This document shows positions 25,297-34,011 of a stretch of 49,312 nt of DNA, piece after piece (the stretch's first letter is position 1; the number at the start of each line of letters is the position of its first letter). Below the pieces are notes generated by a model. The model was not told where the DNA came from. It made no database searches and saw only the letters and a program-made list of their open reading frames with translations. The stretch comes from Lachnoclostridium sp. UBA1241. GTDB lineage: Bacteria; Bacillota; Clostridia; Lachnospirales; Lachnospiraceae. Made by a program: the position numbers and the translations under genes. The stretch spans positions 1 to 49,312 of the forward strand of contig DBWJ01000046.1 in NCBI GenBank assembly GCA_002308955.1, read 5' to 3'.

Positions 25297-25536
25297 TTAT
25301 GAGTTGGTTTGTTTCTTCGTTCTTTTTTCTTCCTTCCGGAGGAAGCGGTCATTGCTCGTCCGCAGCCGGAAGCTGTCTTTCGCGACATAATTGGCGGCGT
25401 TTCTGGATTTCGCCACGTTCTTCATGCCGCCCTTCATGATCGAGATGGTGATCAGGGCTACGATCAGTCCGATAACCGCCGCGATGATGTAGCTTTTCAC
25501 CGTAAAATCGGCGAATAAAAGAATCATACCGTACAT
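25297..25536 (-). CDS. Short membrane protein matching the C-terminal part of TPM-domain (YdjH-like) proteins
   Basis: This 79-residue protein has one membrane helix (about 14-34, SYIIAAVIGLIVALITISIM). A basic region follows with KGGMKNVAKSRNAANYV and RLRTSNDRFLRKEEKRTKK. That segment is what usually follows the TPM domain in YdjH-type proteins, between the last helix and the Ser/Gly-rich tail. Here the N-terminal TPM domain and the glycine-rich tail are both missing. There is no room upstream for a lost domain, as the next gene ends 10 bases away. AGGAGG precedes the ATG, so it appears to be a real reduced gene. Confidence 0.7.
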   Translation of the reverse strand: MYGMILLFADFTVKSYIIAAVIGLIVALITISIMKGGMKNVAKSRNAANYVAKDSFRLRTSNDRFLRKEEKRTKKQTNS

Positions 25537-25546
25537 CCTGCACCTC

Positions 25547-26611
25547 CTACAGTAAACTCAGCAAAGTGCCGAGAATTACCGTGATCGCGCCGAACACGCC
25601 CCAGAAGTATGCGTTCTTGCGCTGCTTGCTGATCGGGAGCTCGCCGACCATCTTGCCGGTCTGCCCGTTGATCGCGTAGCGGTAATCCTTGCCGCCGTAC
25701 TTGCAGTTGATAATGTAAACCGGAAGCAAAACGTACTTCACGGAAGGTGACAGAAGCCGAAGGTTCTTGCCGGCCACGCGAAGATTCGAATAATCCTTCG
25801 CGGTGCTGCGGAACTTATCGACCGTGCTCGCGATCATCAGTTCCTCCGCCCTGCCGATGCTGGCGTCGGGATCCTGGTCAAAGCGGTCTGCCAGATAACC
25901 GGAAAGATAAGCGGTACGGAAGTCCGTAATCTCGTTAAAGTCGTACGGTCCGACCGACTCCATCAGCGCGTCGTCCATCTTCACCGCTCCGTCTACGGGA
26001 ACGTTCACGAACGCGAGCTGACCTTCGCGGTCCAGTTGGAAATAAGAGGTTTCCTCCACGCGATACTCGCCCTCGTCAAACCGGCGCTGCTTTTCGGCGT
26101 CAAATACGACTGCGCCGTCCACCGTGCCGTCAAACAGCCAGAACGGTACGTAAACACCCTGCACGTCCTGAATCCGCTTGTTGGTGAAGAAATCCCTGGG
26201 AAGAAGCTTCTTTCCCTTTCCGAAGGAATCCACAATGGATTTCATGCGGTCCTTCGTAATCTTGAACGGGATGATGCCGTTCGGTTGAAGTCCTCCGTCG
26301 AAAGCATCGTTGATGACAACTTCGCTGTCGCAATAAGGGCAGTGGGTTGCCGCCGTGTTGCCGTCCGTCAGAATCTGTGCCCCGCAGGACTTACAGATAT
26401 ATACCTTAGTGGACATATCCGTGATCTGCTGAAGATTCGCTTTGTAATCACCCCAGCTGAACGCGGAACGGCTCACTCCGCCCTGCGCCGCGGCTTCCAT
26501 GTCGGCAACTTCATATTGGTTACCGCAGGCCGCGCACTCGAGCTTTCCGCTCGCGGCGCTGTACTGGAGCGCTGTACCGCAGGCAGGACACTTATAAAAC
26601 GTGTTGTCCAT
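25547..26611 (-). CDS. Zinc-ribbon membrane protein (YdjG-like)
   Basis: The 354-residue protein has an N-terminal TFIIB-type zinc ribbon (YKCPACG...LECAACG, residues 6-30) and a second ribbon (YICKSCG...THCPYCDSE, about 70-95). A beta-rich central part with GVYVPFWLFDG and YVLLPVYIINCKY follows, and one C-terminal membrane helix (residues about 335-354). This is the YdjG architecture. The ATG at 26611 has AGGAGG upstream; an ATG ten codons earlier does not. It leads the cluster and has a good promoter. Confidence 0.82.
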   Translation of the reverse strand: MDNTFYKCPACGTALQYSAASGKLECAACGNQYEVADMEAAAQGGVSRSAFSWGDYKANLQQITDMSTKVYICKSCGAQILTDGNTAATHCPYCDSEVVINDAFDGGLQPNGIIPFKITKDRMKSIVDSFGKGKKLLPRDFFTNKRIQDVQGVYVPFWLFDGTVDGAVVFDAEKQRRFDEGEYRVEETSYFQLDREGQLAFVNVPVDGAVKMDDALMESVGPYDFNEITDFRTAYLSGYLADRFDQDPDASIGRAEELMIASTVDKFRSTAKDYSNLRVAGKNLRLLSPSVKYVLLPVYIINCKYGGKDYRYAINGQTGKMVGELPISKQRKNAYFWGVFGAITVILGTLLSLL

Positions 26612-26665
26612 TCCTACCTCCTCTTCCGTTTTCATCAGCATAATCGCTATGCTCGAAGTAAGTCT

Positions 26666-26694
26666 ATTTTACCAAATTTAAAAAGAGAATTCAA
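26666..26694 (-). promoter_or_regulatory. Promoter of the YdjG/YdjH/YdjI-like operon
   Basis: On the minus strand TTGAAT (26689-26694) and TAAAAT (26666-26671) are 17 bases apart, with TGG before the -10. This is a housekeeping-type promoter; I see no sigma-W-like AAC/CGT pair. Confidence 0.65.
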
Positions 26695-26809
26695 TAACAT
26701 TTAGCGCAAGAAGTATGACTTTTATGTGTCTTTGGCATTTGGCGCTTCCGATTGCACAAATTGTATAAACTTCTGTCAAAATCTTCTCATTTTTCGAACC
26801 TTATTACTC

Positions 26810-26866
26810 TTGACATTCCCTTCGGGAAAAGGCTATAATTCTTACTGTAATCGGCTTCCGCCGATT
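26810..26866 (+). promoter_or_regulatory. Strong promoter and 5' hairpin of the nucleoside importer operon
   Basis: TTGACA (26810-26815) and TATAAT (26834-26839) are 18 bases apart. AATCGG/CCGATT (26849-26866) forms a hairpin at or near the predicted transcript 5' end, a position where hairpins often protect mRNA. Confidence 0.8.
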
Positions 26867-26902
26867 GCTCACACTATACATGTTTTGAAGGAGAGAAAAC
26901 TT

Positions 26903-28117
26903 ATGAAAAAGTTTGTTGCCATGCTCCTTTCACTCGTAATGGTCCTCGCTCTTACCGCCTGTGGTTCCGGCAAGAAGGACTCCGAGGGAAGTGAAGAGTA
27001 CAAGAACATCAAGGTCGGTCTTATCTGCCTGCACAATGAGCAGTCCACTTACGACCTCAACTTCATCAACGCAATGAAGGACGCCTGCAAGCAGCTCGGT
27101 ATCCCGGAGAGCCGTATGATCATCGTAACCGGTATCGACGAGAGCAACGCCTGCTATGAGGCTGCCAAGGACCTTGTAGACCGCGGATGCAACATCATCT
27201 TCGCAGACTCGTTCGGTCATGAGGATTTCATGATCCAGGCTGCCAAGGAATTCCCGAAGGTTCAGTTCTGCCATGCAACCGGTACGAAGGCTCACACAGA
27301 GGGTCTTCCCAACTACCATAACGCTTTCGCAAGCATTTACGAAGGCCGTTACGCTGCCGGCGTTGCCGCAGGTCTCAAGCTGAACGAGATGATCGAGTCC
27401 GGCAAGATCACCGCTGACAAGGCCGTTATGGGTTATGTCGGTGCTTACACCTACGCCGAAGTTATCTCCGGTTACACCTCTTTCTATCTCGGTGCCAAGT
27501 CCGTATGTCCTTCCGTTACCATGAAGGTACAGTTCACCGGTTCCTGGTATGATGAGACTGCAGAGAAGGAAGCTGCCGAGAAGCTTATGAACTCCGGCTG
27601 CGTTCTGATCAGCCAGCATGCTGACTCCATGGGTGCTCCTACCGCATGTGAGAAGGCCGGCGTTCCGGACGTTTCCTACAACGGTTCCACCGTTTCCTCC
27701 TGCCCGAACACATTTATCGTATCCAGCCGTATCAACTGGGCTCCTTACTACATTTACGCAATCAACTGCGTAAAGGACGGCAAGGACATTGCCAAGGACT
27801 GGACCGGCGGTTTCGCTGAAGGTTCCGTAGAACTTTCCGAGATCAACGAGAAGGCTGCCGCAGCAGGCACCAAGGAAAAGATTGACGCTGTTGTTGCCGA
27901 TCTTAAGGCAGGCAAGATTAAAGTTTTCGCAACCGATACCTTTACCGTTAAGGGTGCTGCCATTACTTCCTATATGGCTGATATCGACAGCGATAAGGAT
28001 TATACCGGTGATACCGAGGTAATCAAGGACGGTTATTTCCATGAATCCGAGTTCCGCAGCGCTCCCGCTTTCGATCTCCAGATTGACGGCATCGAGCTTC
28101 TGAACTCCGCATTCTAA
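26903..28117 (+). CDS. BMP family nucleoside-binding lipoprotein (BmpA-like)
   Basis: The 404-residue protein has a lipoprotein signal peptide: MKKF, a hydrophobic stretch, and a lipobox LTAC at residues 19-22 followed by GSGKK. The mature part is a BMP/PnrA fold that binds purine nucleosides outside the cell, with VGLICLHNEQSTYDLNFINAM, IFADSFGHEDFM and YEGRYAAGVAAGLKLNEM. Codon use is strongly biased toward a small set, as expected for an abundant receptor. GAAGGAG precedes the ATG. An ATPase and two permeases follow, completing an ABC importer. Confidence 0.93.
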   Translation: MKKFVAMLLSLVMVLALTACGSGKKDSEGSEEYKNIKVGLICLHNEQSTYDLNFINAMKDACKQLGIPESRMIIVTGIDESNACYEAAKDLVDRGCNIIFADSFGHEDFMIQAAKEFPKVQFCHATGTKAHTEGLPNYHNAFASIYEGRYAAGVAAGLKLNEMIESGKITADKAVMGYVGAYTYAEVISGYTSFYLGAKSVCPSVTMKVQFTGSWYDETAEKEAAEKLMNSGCVLISQHADSMGAPTACEKAGVPDVSYNGSTVSSCPNTFIVSSRINWAPYYIYAINCVKDGKDIAKDWTGGFAEGSVELSEINEKAAAAGTKEKIDAVVADLKAGKIKVFATDTFTVKGAAITSYMADIDSDKDYTGDTEVIKDGYFHESEFRSAPAFDLQIDGIELLNSAF

Positions 28118-28166
28118 TTTCGGTTTTATAACTGCAAGACAGGAATAAGACCTGCGAAAGAAATCC

Positions 28167-28196
28167 ATCAGCGGGGCCGATAAGTGCCCCGCTGAT
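28167..28196 (+). other. Hairpin between the binding protein and ATPase genes
   Basis: ATCAGCGGGGC and GCCCCGCTGAT form an 11-bp perfect stem around an 8-base loop, followed by ATTCGTTT. It probably acts as a leaky terminator or a 3' stability element, so that the binding protein is made in excess over the ATPase and permeases. Confidence 0.7.
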
Positions 28197-28232
28197 ATTC
28201 GTTTCAGCAATAAGTAACAGGAGGGCTCCGAC

Positions 28233-29861
28233 GTGAGTGCAGTACCCGCCATAGAATTAAAGGGCATCACCAAAACCTTCGGGGACGTGATTGCCAACCA
28301 GGACATCGATCTTTCGGTATACCGCGGGGAGATTCTTTCCATTCTCGGAGAGAACGGAAGCGGCAAGACGACGCTGATGAATATGATTTCCGGCATCTAC
28401 TACCCGGATTCCGGGCATATCTTCATCGACGGCGAGGAGGTATTGATCCGTTCCCCGAAAGACGCGTTTCAATATAAGATCGGAATGATTCACCAGCACT
28501 TTAAGCTGATTGACGTCTTCACCGCGACCGAGAACATCGTCCTCGGTCTTACGGACGGCCGCTATGATCTTGCCGCTTATGAGAAGCGCGTGCAGGAGAT
28601 TTGCGACCGCTACGGGTTCAATCTTGACCCGAAGAAGAAAATCTACGACATGTCCGTATCCGAAAAGCAGACCGTGGAGATTATCAAGGTGCTGTTCCGC
28701 GGAGCTGACATTCTGATCCTCGATGAGCCCACCGCCGTTCTTACGCCGCAGGAGACCGACCGTCTCTTCGACGTGCTCCGTCATATGCGTGACGACGGCA
28801 AAGCCATTATCATCATCACCCACAAACTGCACGAGGTGCTTTCCCTCTCCGACCGCGTTTCCGTTCTCTGTAAAGGTCGTTATGTCGGTACGGTCGTTAC
28901 GAAAGAGACCGATGAGATGAAGCTGACCGAGATGATGGTTGGTGCCAAGGTGGACCTGAATATTCACCGGAGCGACCCGGTCAATCCGACGCCCCGCCTG
29001 ATCGTGAACGGCCTCAACTGTAAGAACGAGGACGGAATACCCGTACTTAAGAACATATCATTTACCGCAATGAGCGGAGAGATTCTCGGTATTGCCGGCA
29101 TCGCCGGAAGCGGCCAGAGGGAACTTTTAGAGTCCATCGCCGGTCTCCAGCAGCTGGAATCCGGAGAAATCTCTTATATGAATCCCGCCTCCGGCGAAAC
29201 GGAGGACCTACGGAACAAATCCCCGCGCCGCATCCGTGAACTCGGCGTACGGCTTTCCTTCGTTCCCGAGGACCGTCTCGGCATGGGCCTTGTCGGTAAC
29301 ATGGGCATCATCGACAACATGATGCTTCGAAGCTATGAAACCGGCCGCGGTTTCTTCCTGAACCGTACCGCTCCCGCATCGCTTGCCGACCAGATCATCA
29401 GCGACCTGCAGGTTGTTACCCCCGACGCGAAGACGCCCGTACGGCGCCTCTCCGGCGGTAACGTACAAAAGGTTCTTGTAGGACGTGAGATTGCCTCGGC
29501 ACCCACCGTTCTGATGGTTGCTTACCCCGTACGAGGGCTGGATATTAACTCTTCCTTTACGATCTACCGCCTTTTGAATGAACAGAAGGAGAAAGGCGTT
29601 TCGGTTATCTTCGTCGGCGAAGACCTGGACGTTCTGATCGAGCTCTGCGACCGGATTCTCGTCCTGAGTTCGGGAAGCATCTCCGGCATTGTCGACCCGC
29701 GAAGCACCGCCGATGAGAAGTCCTTAAAGGAGCAGATCGGACTTCTGATGACGAAGAAGGTGGAGGACGCTCCGGCAACTGCGGCAAATGTGAAGGCTGC
29801 GGAGGCTGCGGAAGCCGTGGAAGCACCGGAAACCGGAAAGGAGGAAACGGAACGTGAGTGA
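28233..29861 (+). CDS. Nucleoside ABC transporter ATP-binding protein (NupO/YufO-like)
   Basis: The 542-residue protein carries two ABC domains. The first has Walker A GENGSGKTT, signature MSVSEKQTVEI and Walker B ILILDEPTAVLT. The second has GIAGSGQRELLESIAG in place of a standard Walker A, signature LSGGNVQKVLV, and a degenerate Walker B (VLMVAYPVRGLD). This asymmetry is normal for the sugar/nucleoside-importer (CUT2-like) ATPases. The C terminus ends in an Ala/Glu-rich tail. The start is GTG with AGGAGGG upstream. It overlaps the next gene by eight bases. Confidence 0.93.
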   Translation: MSAVPAIELKGITKTFGDVIANQDIDLSVYRGEILSILGENGSGKTTLMNMISGIYYPDSGHIFIDGEEVLIRSPKDAFQYKIGMIHQHFKLIDVFTATENIVLGLTDGRYDLAAYEKRVQEICDRYGFNLDPKKKIYDMSVSEKQTVEIIKVLFRGADILILDEPTAVLTPQETDRLFDVLRHMRDDGKAIIIITHKLHEVLSLSDRVSVLCKGRYVGTVVTKETDEMKLTEMMVGAKVDLNIHRSDPVNPTPRLIVNGLNCKNEDGIPVLKNISFTAMSGEILGIAGIAGSGQRELLESIAGLQQLESGEISYMNPASGETEDLRNKSPRRIRELGVRLSFVPEDRLGMGLVGNMGIIDNMMLRSYETGRGFFLNRTAPASLADQIISDLQVVTPDAKTPVRRLSGGNVQKVLVGREIASAPTVLMVAYPVRGLDINSSFTIYRLLNEQKEKGVSVIFVGEDLDVLIELCDRILVLSSGSISGIVDPRSTADEKSLKEQIGLLMTKKVEDAPATAANVKAAEAAEAVEAPETGKEETERE

Positions 29862-31044
29862 AGTTAAGAAACCAAAGAACGTTCGCGAGCCGCTCTTCCA
29901 TCTGGCAAAACGTGACAACCTTTCCGGGAAGAAAGCGCTTCTGATCCGGCTCAGTGCAATTGCCGTCGGCATTCTGATCACCTGTATCTTCGGTTTTCTG
30001 ATCGTCGGCTGGACGCCCCTTGACATTCTGCAGACCCTTATCGACGGTACCTTCGGAACTTCGAACCGCCGCTGGGATCTCATGGAGAAGACAGCGATTC
30101 TTCTGTGCATCTCCCTCGCCGTAACGCCCGCCTTCCGGATGCGTTTCTGGAACATCGGCGCGGAGGGCCAGACTTTGGTTGCCTGCCTCGTATCCGGCGC
30201 CTGCATGCTGAAGATCGGCGACAAAGTCCCGAATCCGCTTCTGCTTCTTATCATGCTTGTCGCATCGGTTGCGGCCGGCGCTCTGTGGGCGCTGATCCCC
30301 GCAATCTTCAAAGCGTTCTGGAATACCAACGAGACGCTGTTCACACTGATGATGAACTACGTTGCGGCGCAGATTACATCATATTACGTTTATATCTGGT
30401 CCGTCCCGAAGGGCTCCGGACACGTCGGCATCATAAACAGCACGACGAAGGCCGGATGGCTCGTGTCCATCGGCGACAAGCCCTACCTGCTGACAATCCT
30501 GATCGTCGCCGTGATGACCGTCATCTCGTACATCTATCTCAACCATTGCAAACACGGCTATGAGATTTCCGTCGTGGGCGAAAGCGAGAAGACGGCGCGC
30601 TACATCGGCATCAACGTGAAGAAGGTAATCCTCCGGACGATGATTATCTCCGGCGCCATCTGCGGACTGACCGGTTTCCTGATCGTATCCGGCGCCGATC
30701 ACACCTTCATCAAGGATTCCGTCGGCGGCCTCGGTTTTACCGCGATCATGGTATCGTGGCTTGCAAAGTTCAACCCGCTTGCGATGACATTTTTCGCATT
30801 CCTCATTGCCTTCCTCGGGAAGGGCTCCAATGAGATCACGACACTTACCGGCCTGGATTCTTCGTTCGCGAACATCGTTACCGGCCTCGTAATCTTCTGC
30901 GTAATCGGCTGTGAGTTCTTCATCAACTACACGATCCGGTTCCGGAAGAAGGAAACCCCGGCCGCGGAAAAGCCGGTAGCACCGGCGAAAACCGACGAGC
31001 CGGAAGCTGAAACCGAAACTACGGAAAAGGAGGCGCAGTCATGA
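29854..31044 (+). CDS. Nucleoside ABC transporter permease (NupP-like)
   Basis: The 396-residue protein is a BPD-type permease of the CUT2/nucleoside branch with eight to ten helices. Typical segments are FRMRFWNIGAEGQTLVACLV, NTNETLFTLMMNYVAAQI, and the coupling loop SEKTARYIGINVKKVILRTM. A charged, Glu-rich C-terminal tail of about 40 residues follows. The start is GTG within the end of the ATPase gene, preceded by GGAAAGGAGG. It works as a heterodimer with the next permease. Confidence 0.92.
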   Translation: MSEVKKPKNVREPLFHLAKRDNLSGKKALLIRLSAIAVGILITCIFGFLIVGWTPLDILQTLIDGTFGTSNRRWDLMEKTAILLCISLAVTPAFRMRFWNIGAEGQTLVACLVSGACMLKIGDKVPNPLLLLIMLVASVAAGALWALIPAIFKAFWNTNETLFTLMMNYVAAQITSYYVYIWSVPKGSGHVGIINSTTKAGWLVSIGDKPYLLTILIVAVMTVISYIYLNHCKHGYEISVVGESEKTARYIGINVKKVILRTMIISGAICGLTGFLIVSGADHTFIKDSVGGLGFTAIMVSWLAKFNPLAMTFFAFLIAFLGKGSNEITTLTGLDSSFANIVTGLVIFCVIGCEFFINYTIRFRKKETPAAEKPVAPAKTDEPEAETETTEKEAQS

Positions 31045-32072
31045 TTATATTTTCCTTTATTCGAAGAGCTGTCATGCAGGGCGTGCCGCTTCTGTACGGT
31101 TCCACCGGTGAGATCATCACCGAGAAGTCAGGTCACCTGAACCTCGGTATTCCCGGTATCATGTATATGGGCGCCATCGGCGGCGTTATCGGCGGCTTCT
31201 TCTTTGAACAGACCGGCGCCGATTTCAGTCATTGGTACATCCGTGTCCTCGCAATCCTAATCGCGCTGTTTTGCTCGCTGTTCTTCTCGTGCCTGATGGG
31301 ACTTCTGTACTGCTTCCTGACCGTATCGCTTCGCGCGAACCAGAACGTTACCGGTCTTGCCCTCACCACCTTCGGTGTCGGCGTCGGCAACTTCTTCGGC
31401 GGCTCACTGATCAAGATTTCCCACGCGGACGTTCCGACCGTTACGCTTACGAAGACAAGCAGCTGTTTCGCAAAGCATCTGCCGTTCGTGGATACGGTGA
31501 ATAAGATGGCTGCTGATAACAAATGCCCGAAGATTCTTGCGGAACTCTGCCAGACAATCTTCTCCTACAGTACGCTTGCCTATCTGTCCATCGTGATCGC
31601 GCTGATTGCGGCGCACGTTCTGATGAAGACACGCGTCGGCCTGACGCTTCGTGCCGTCGGTGAAGACCCGGCGACCGCGGATGCTGCCGGCATCAACGTA
31701 AACCGCTATAAGTACGTTGCCACCTGTCTCGGCAGCATGATTGCCGGCCTCGGCGGGCTTTACTACATCATGGACTACGCCTCGGGCGTATGGTCGAGCG
31801 ACGGTTTCGGCGACCGCGGATGGCTTTCCGTGGCACTCGTAATCTTCTCCCTCTGGAGACCGAATCTGGCCATCATCGGATCGTTCCTGTTCGGCGGTCT
31901 GTACATCGTGCACAACTACATCGGAGGCCTCTCCATGCAGGCTCAGGAGCTCTTCAAGATGTCTCCCTACGTGATGACGCTTCTCGTTCTGATCTTCGTA
32001 AGCATCAAGGAAAAGAAGGAAGCTCTCCCGCCCGCGCACCTCGGACTGAACTACTTCCGCGAAGAGCGGTAA
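31041..32072 (+). CDS. Nucleoside ABC transporter permease (NupQ-like)
   Basis: The 343-residue protein is the second permease, with TGEIITEKSGHLNLGIPGIM near the N terminus and LRAVGEDPATADAAGINVNR as the coupling helix. ATGA overlap with the first permease gene indicates translational coupling. A loop with CFAKHLPFVDTVNKMAADNKC between helices is longer than usual. It closes the operon before a strong terminator. Confidence 0.92.
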   Translation: MIIFSFIRRAVMQGVPLLYGSTGEIITEKSGHLNLGIPGIMYMGAIGGVIGGFFFEQTGADFSHWYIRVLAILIALFCSLFFSCLMGLLYCFLTVSLRANQNVTGLALTTFGVGVGNFFGGSLIKISHADVPTVTLTKTSSCFAKHLPFVDTVNKMAADNKCPKILAELCQTIFSYSTLAYLSIVIALIAAHVLMKTRVGLTLRAVGEDPATADAAGINVNRYKYVATCLGSMIAGLGGLYYIMDYASGVWSSDGFGDRGWLSVALVIFSLWRPNLAIIGSFLFGGLYIVHNYIGGLSMQAQELFKMSPYVMTLLVLIFVSIKEKKEALPPAHLGLNYFREER

Positions 32073-32089
32073 AACACCAAACATAGCAA

Positions 32090-32120
32090 GAGCCGTCGCT
32101 GCTGCGACGGCTCCTTTTTT
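32090..32120 (+). terminator. Terminator of the nucleoside importer operon
   Basis: GAGCCGTCGC and GCGACGGCTC form a 10-bp perfect stem around TGCT, followed by CTTTTTT. Confidence 0.92.
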
Positions 32121-32135
32121 GCCCGTTGGCCCATA

Positions 32136-32975
32136 CTATAGTTCTTCGCTCCTTAATTGCTCCAACCGTTCACTCGGAGAGTCCCACTCTTCGGGCAGTT
32201 CCTCCTCGTGAGCAATCAGGACGGAATAGGCGCTTTCAAGCGTCTCCCGGATGGATTCCCGCTCGTCCTCGTCATCACTTTCATGAAAGGACTGCTCGGC
32301 GATGTTAATCAGATCGTACAGAACCGAATATTTTTCCACAGAAAACGGCTCCTGAGGGGTGGTTGTGGCATCCGGCGAATCGCCTTGCGCTGCTTTCTCC
32401 GAAGAGGAATCCGTCGGTACTTTCGCACTCTCCCGAATCTCCCGCGCCCGGTACTGTTTATAAGTCAGTCTTCGTACAAGGAAAAGGACCAGACAGCCGA
32501 TTCCTGCGAAAAGAACCGGGTTTTTAAGATCAGCAGGCAGGTCCGAAAGGAACGAGAGCTGCTCCGGCAGATCGGGCTGCAGGGCAATGACGCATTCCAT
32601 TCCGAACAACACTAGGATTACAAGAAGCAGCAGAACATCCACCGGTCCGAAGCGCCGCCTCGTAAAATCCACCCTGGGCATCAATTCGACCTGCAAGGAT
32701 TCCGCAAGCTCGATCGCGCCCTTGGTGAAGGTGGAATTGGTCATGACGATGGCGCGGTCGCATCCGTAATAGGTGGTGGCTGCATATACCTCCTGCACGG
32801 CCTTGTTTCCGACCGGCGACCGGTAGTATTTGCATTGCACCGCGCACTTTTCCTTCTTCCGAAAAGCAATGATGTCCGCTCCCTGATCCCTGCTCGCCTG
32901 CGTCACGGAAACGTCCCGAAAGCCCTTCTTTCGAAGGTACTCCGCACAGGCCAGTTCATATTCATATCCGTTCAT
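32136..32975 (-). CDS. Membrane-anchored Mrr-like restriction endonuclease domain protein
   Basis: The 279-residue protein starts with an Mrr-like nuclease domain (about 1-110): GYEYELACAEYLRKKGF, DQGADIIAF, AVQCKYYRSPVGNKAVQEV and AIVMTNSTFTKGA. D31 (in GAD) and the QCK triad supply the expected PD-(D/E)xK residues. Two membrane helices follow (about 112-132 and 153-170), then an acidic, Ser/Thr-rich cytosolic tail. The start is two bases after the radical SAM stop, with no clear ribosome site, so it is translated by coupling. Membrane-attached Mrr-like nucleases are known in some defence and DNA-quality contexts; the role here is open. Confidence 0.8.
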   Translation of the reverse strand: MNGYEYELACAEYLRKKGFRDVSVTQASRDQGADIIAFRKKEKCAVQCKYYRSPVGNKAVQEVYAATTYYGCDRAIVMTNSTFTKGAIELAESLQVELMPRVDFTRRRFGPVDVLLLLVILVLFGMECVIALQPDLPEQLSFLSDLPADLKNPVLFAGIGCLVLFLVRRLTYKQYRAREIRESAKVPTDSSSEKAAQGDSPDATTTPQEPFSVEKYSVLYDLINIAEQSFHESDDEDERESIRETLESAYSVLIAHEEELPEEWDSPSERLEQLRSEEL

Positions 32976-32977
32976 AT

Positions 32978-33997
32978 TTACTTATCCATAGCGCTTGCGC
33001 ACCGGGGTGCCTCATACAGCTTCCCGTGCACGAAGAAATTGTAGGAACGGCAGCCGCCCGCGCAATACGCACCGTGTTTGCAGTCGGCGCAGGGCCCGGT
33101 CAGCATGCTTCTTTTGAATTTGCGGTTATACGAAAAGCCGTCCGGATTCTCCCAGATCTCGCGAAGGCTCTTCTTTCGGAGGTTGCCCTCGTTGAACCGC
33201 TCATCGTACATCGATTCGCAGCCGCGTACATTTCCGATGCTGTCGATTCCGACGGCGGAAATCCCGGCGCGGCATCCCGCGAAGACGGCCTGTCCGCTCA
33301 TGTTTCCGCGGATGCTGCCCTCCTCCGGCGTAAAATACCCGATATTGTCGGCGACTCCCAGAAGGAACGGCGCCGTACGCATATTCGTATCGACAAATCG
33401 GATGACCTCCCGCGGGTCAAACGCGTAATCCACGCCGTTGTTCGCCGCATTTCCCATCGGCGAACATGCCTGCAGTTGCCAGGCGAAAATCGGGTACTGT
33501 TTCAAGGTTTCGTATAGTTCCGGAAGCTTAGGGACATTCTCCCGGTTCAGCGTACTGATCACGGAAACCGGAATTCCGCTCTCGCCGAGCACCTGAATCG
33601 CCCGGATGGCGCGGTCGTAACTGCCCTCCTGGCGGTACTTATCGTGTACCTCGCGGGGTCCGTCCAAAGAAACCGAAACGGATTCGATTCCGACTTCCCG
33701 AAGGTCATCAATCAGGTTATCCGAAAAGAGAAATCCGTTGGTGATGATGTTGACGCGGACGCCGTTCTTCGTAAGGCGCGCGGTAATTTCCTTCCAGTCC
33801 TTCCGCATGAACACTTCGCCGCCGATCAGCGATACGCGGCGGCAGCCGAGTTCCGCAAGCCAGTCCGCGACATTCAGGCACTCCTCTGTCGAGAGTTCTC
33901 CTTCACGGGCGCGTCCGCCGCGGGAACCGCAGTACTTGCATGAGAAGCAGCAGGCAAGCGTAATTTCCCACACGCATCTTCTAAGCTTAAACTTCAT
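32978..33997 (-). CDS. Radical SAM/SPASM enzyme, possible peptide maturase
   Basis: The 339-residue protein has the radical SAM cluster motif CxxxCxxC (C16, C20, C23), then LIGGEVFMRKDW and SVSLDGPREVHDKYRQ, usual for SPASM enzymes. The C terminus has a SPASM cysteine set: CRAGISAVGIDSIGNVRGC, GPCADCKHGAYCAGGCRSY and a last RCAS. Family members modify peptides (sactipeptides, ranthipeptides, cyclophanes) or proteins. The ATG at 33997 is 14 bases after the stop of the repeat/zinc-ribbon gene; a TTG at 34018 would overlap that gene. No good ribosome site precedes the ATG, suggesting coupling to the upstream gene, its likely partner. Confidence 0.87.
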   Translation of the reverse strand: MKFKLRRCVWEITLACCFSCKYCGSRGGRAREGELSTEECLNVADWLAELGCRRVSLIGGEVFMRKDWKEITARLTKNGVRVNIITNGFLFSDNLIDDLREVGIESVSVSLDGPREVHDKYRQEGSYDRAIRAIQVLGESGIPVSVISTLNRENVPKLPELYETLKQYPIFAWQLQACSPMGNAANNGVDYAFDPREVIRFVDTNMRTAPFLLGVADNIGYFTPEEGSIRGNMSGQAVFAGCRAGISAVGIDSIGNVRGCESMYDERFNEGNLRKKSLREIWENPDGFSYNRKFKRSMLTGPCADCKHGAYCAGGCRSYNFFVHGKLYEAPRCASAMDK

Positions 33998-34011
33998 AAT
34001 CCGGTGTCGGC

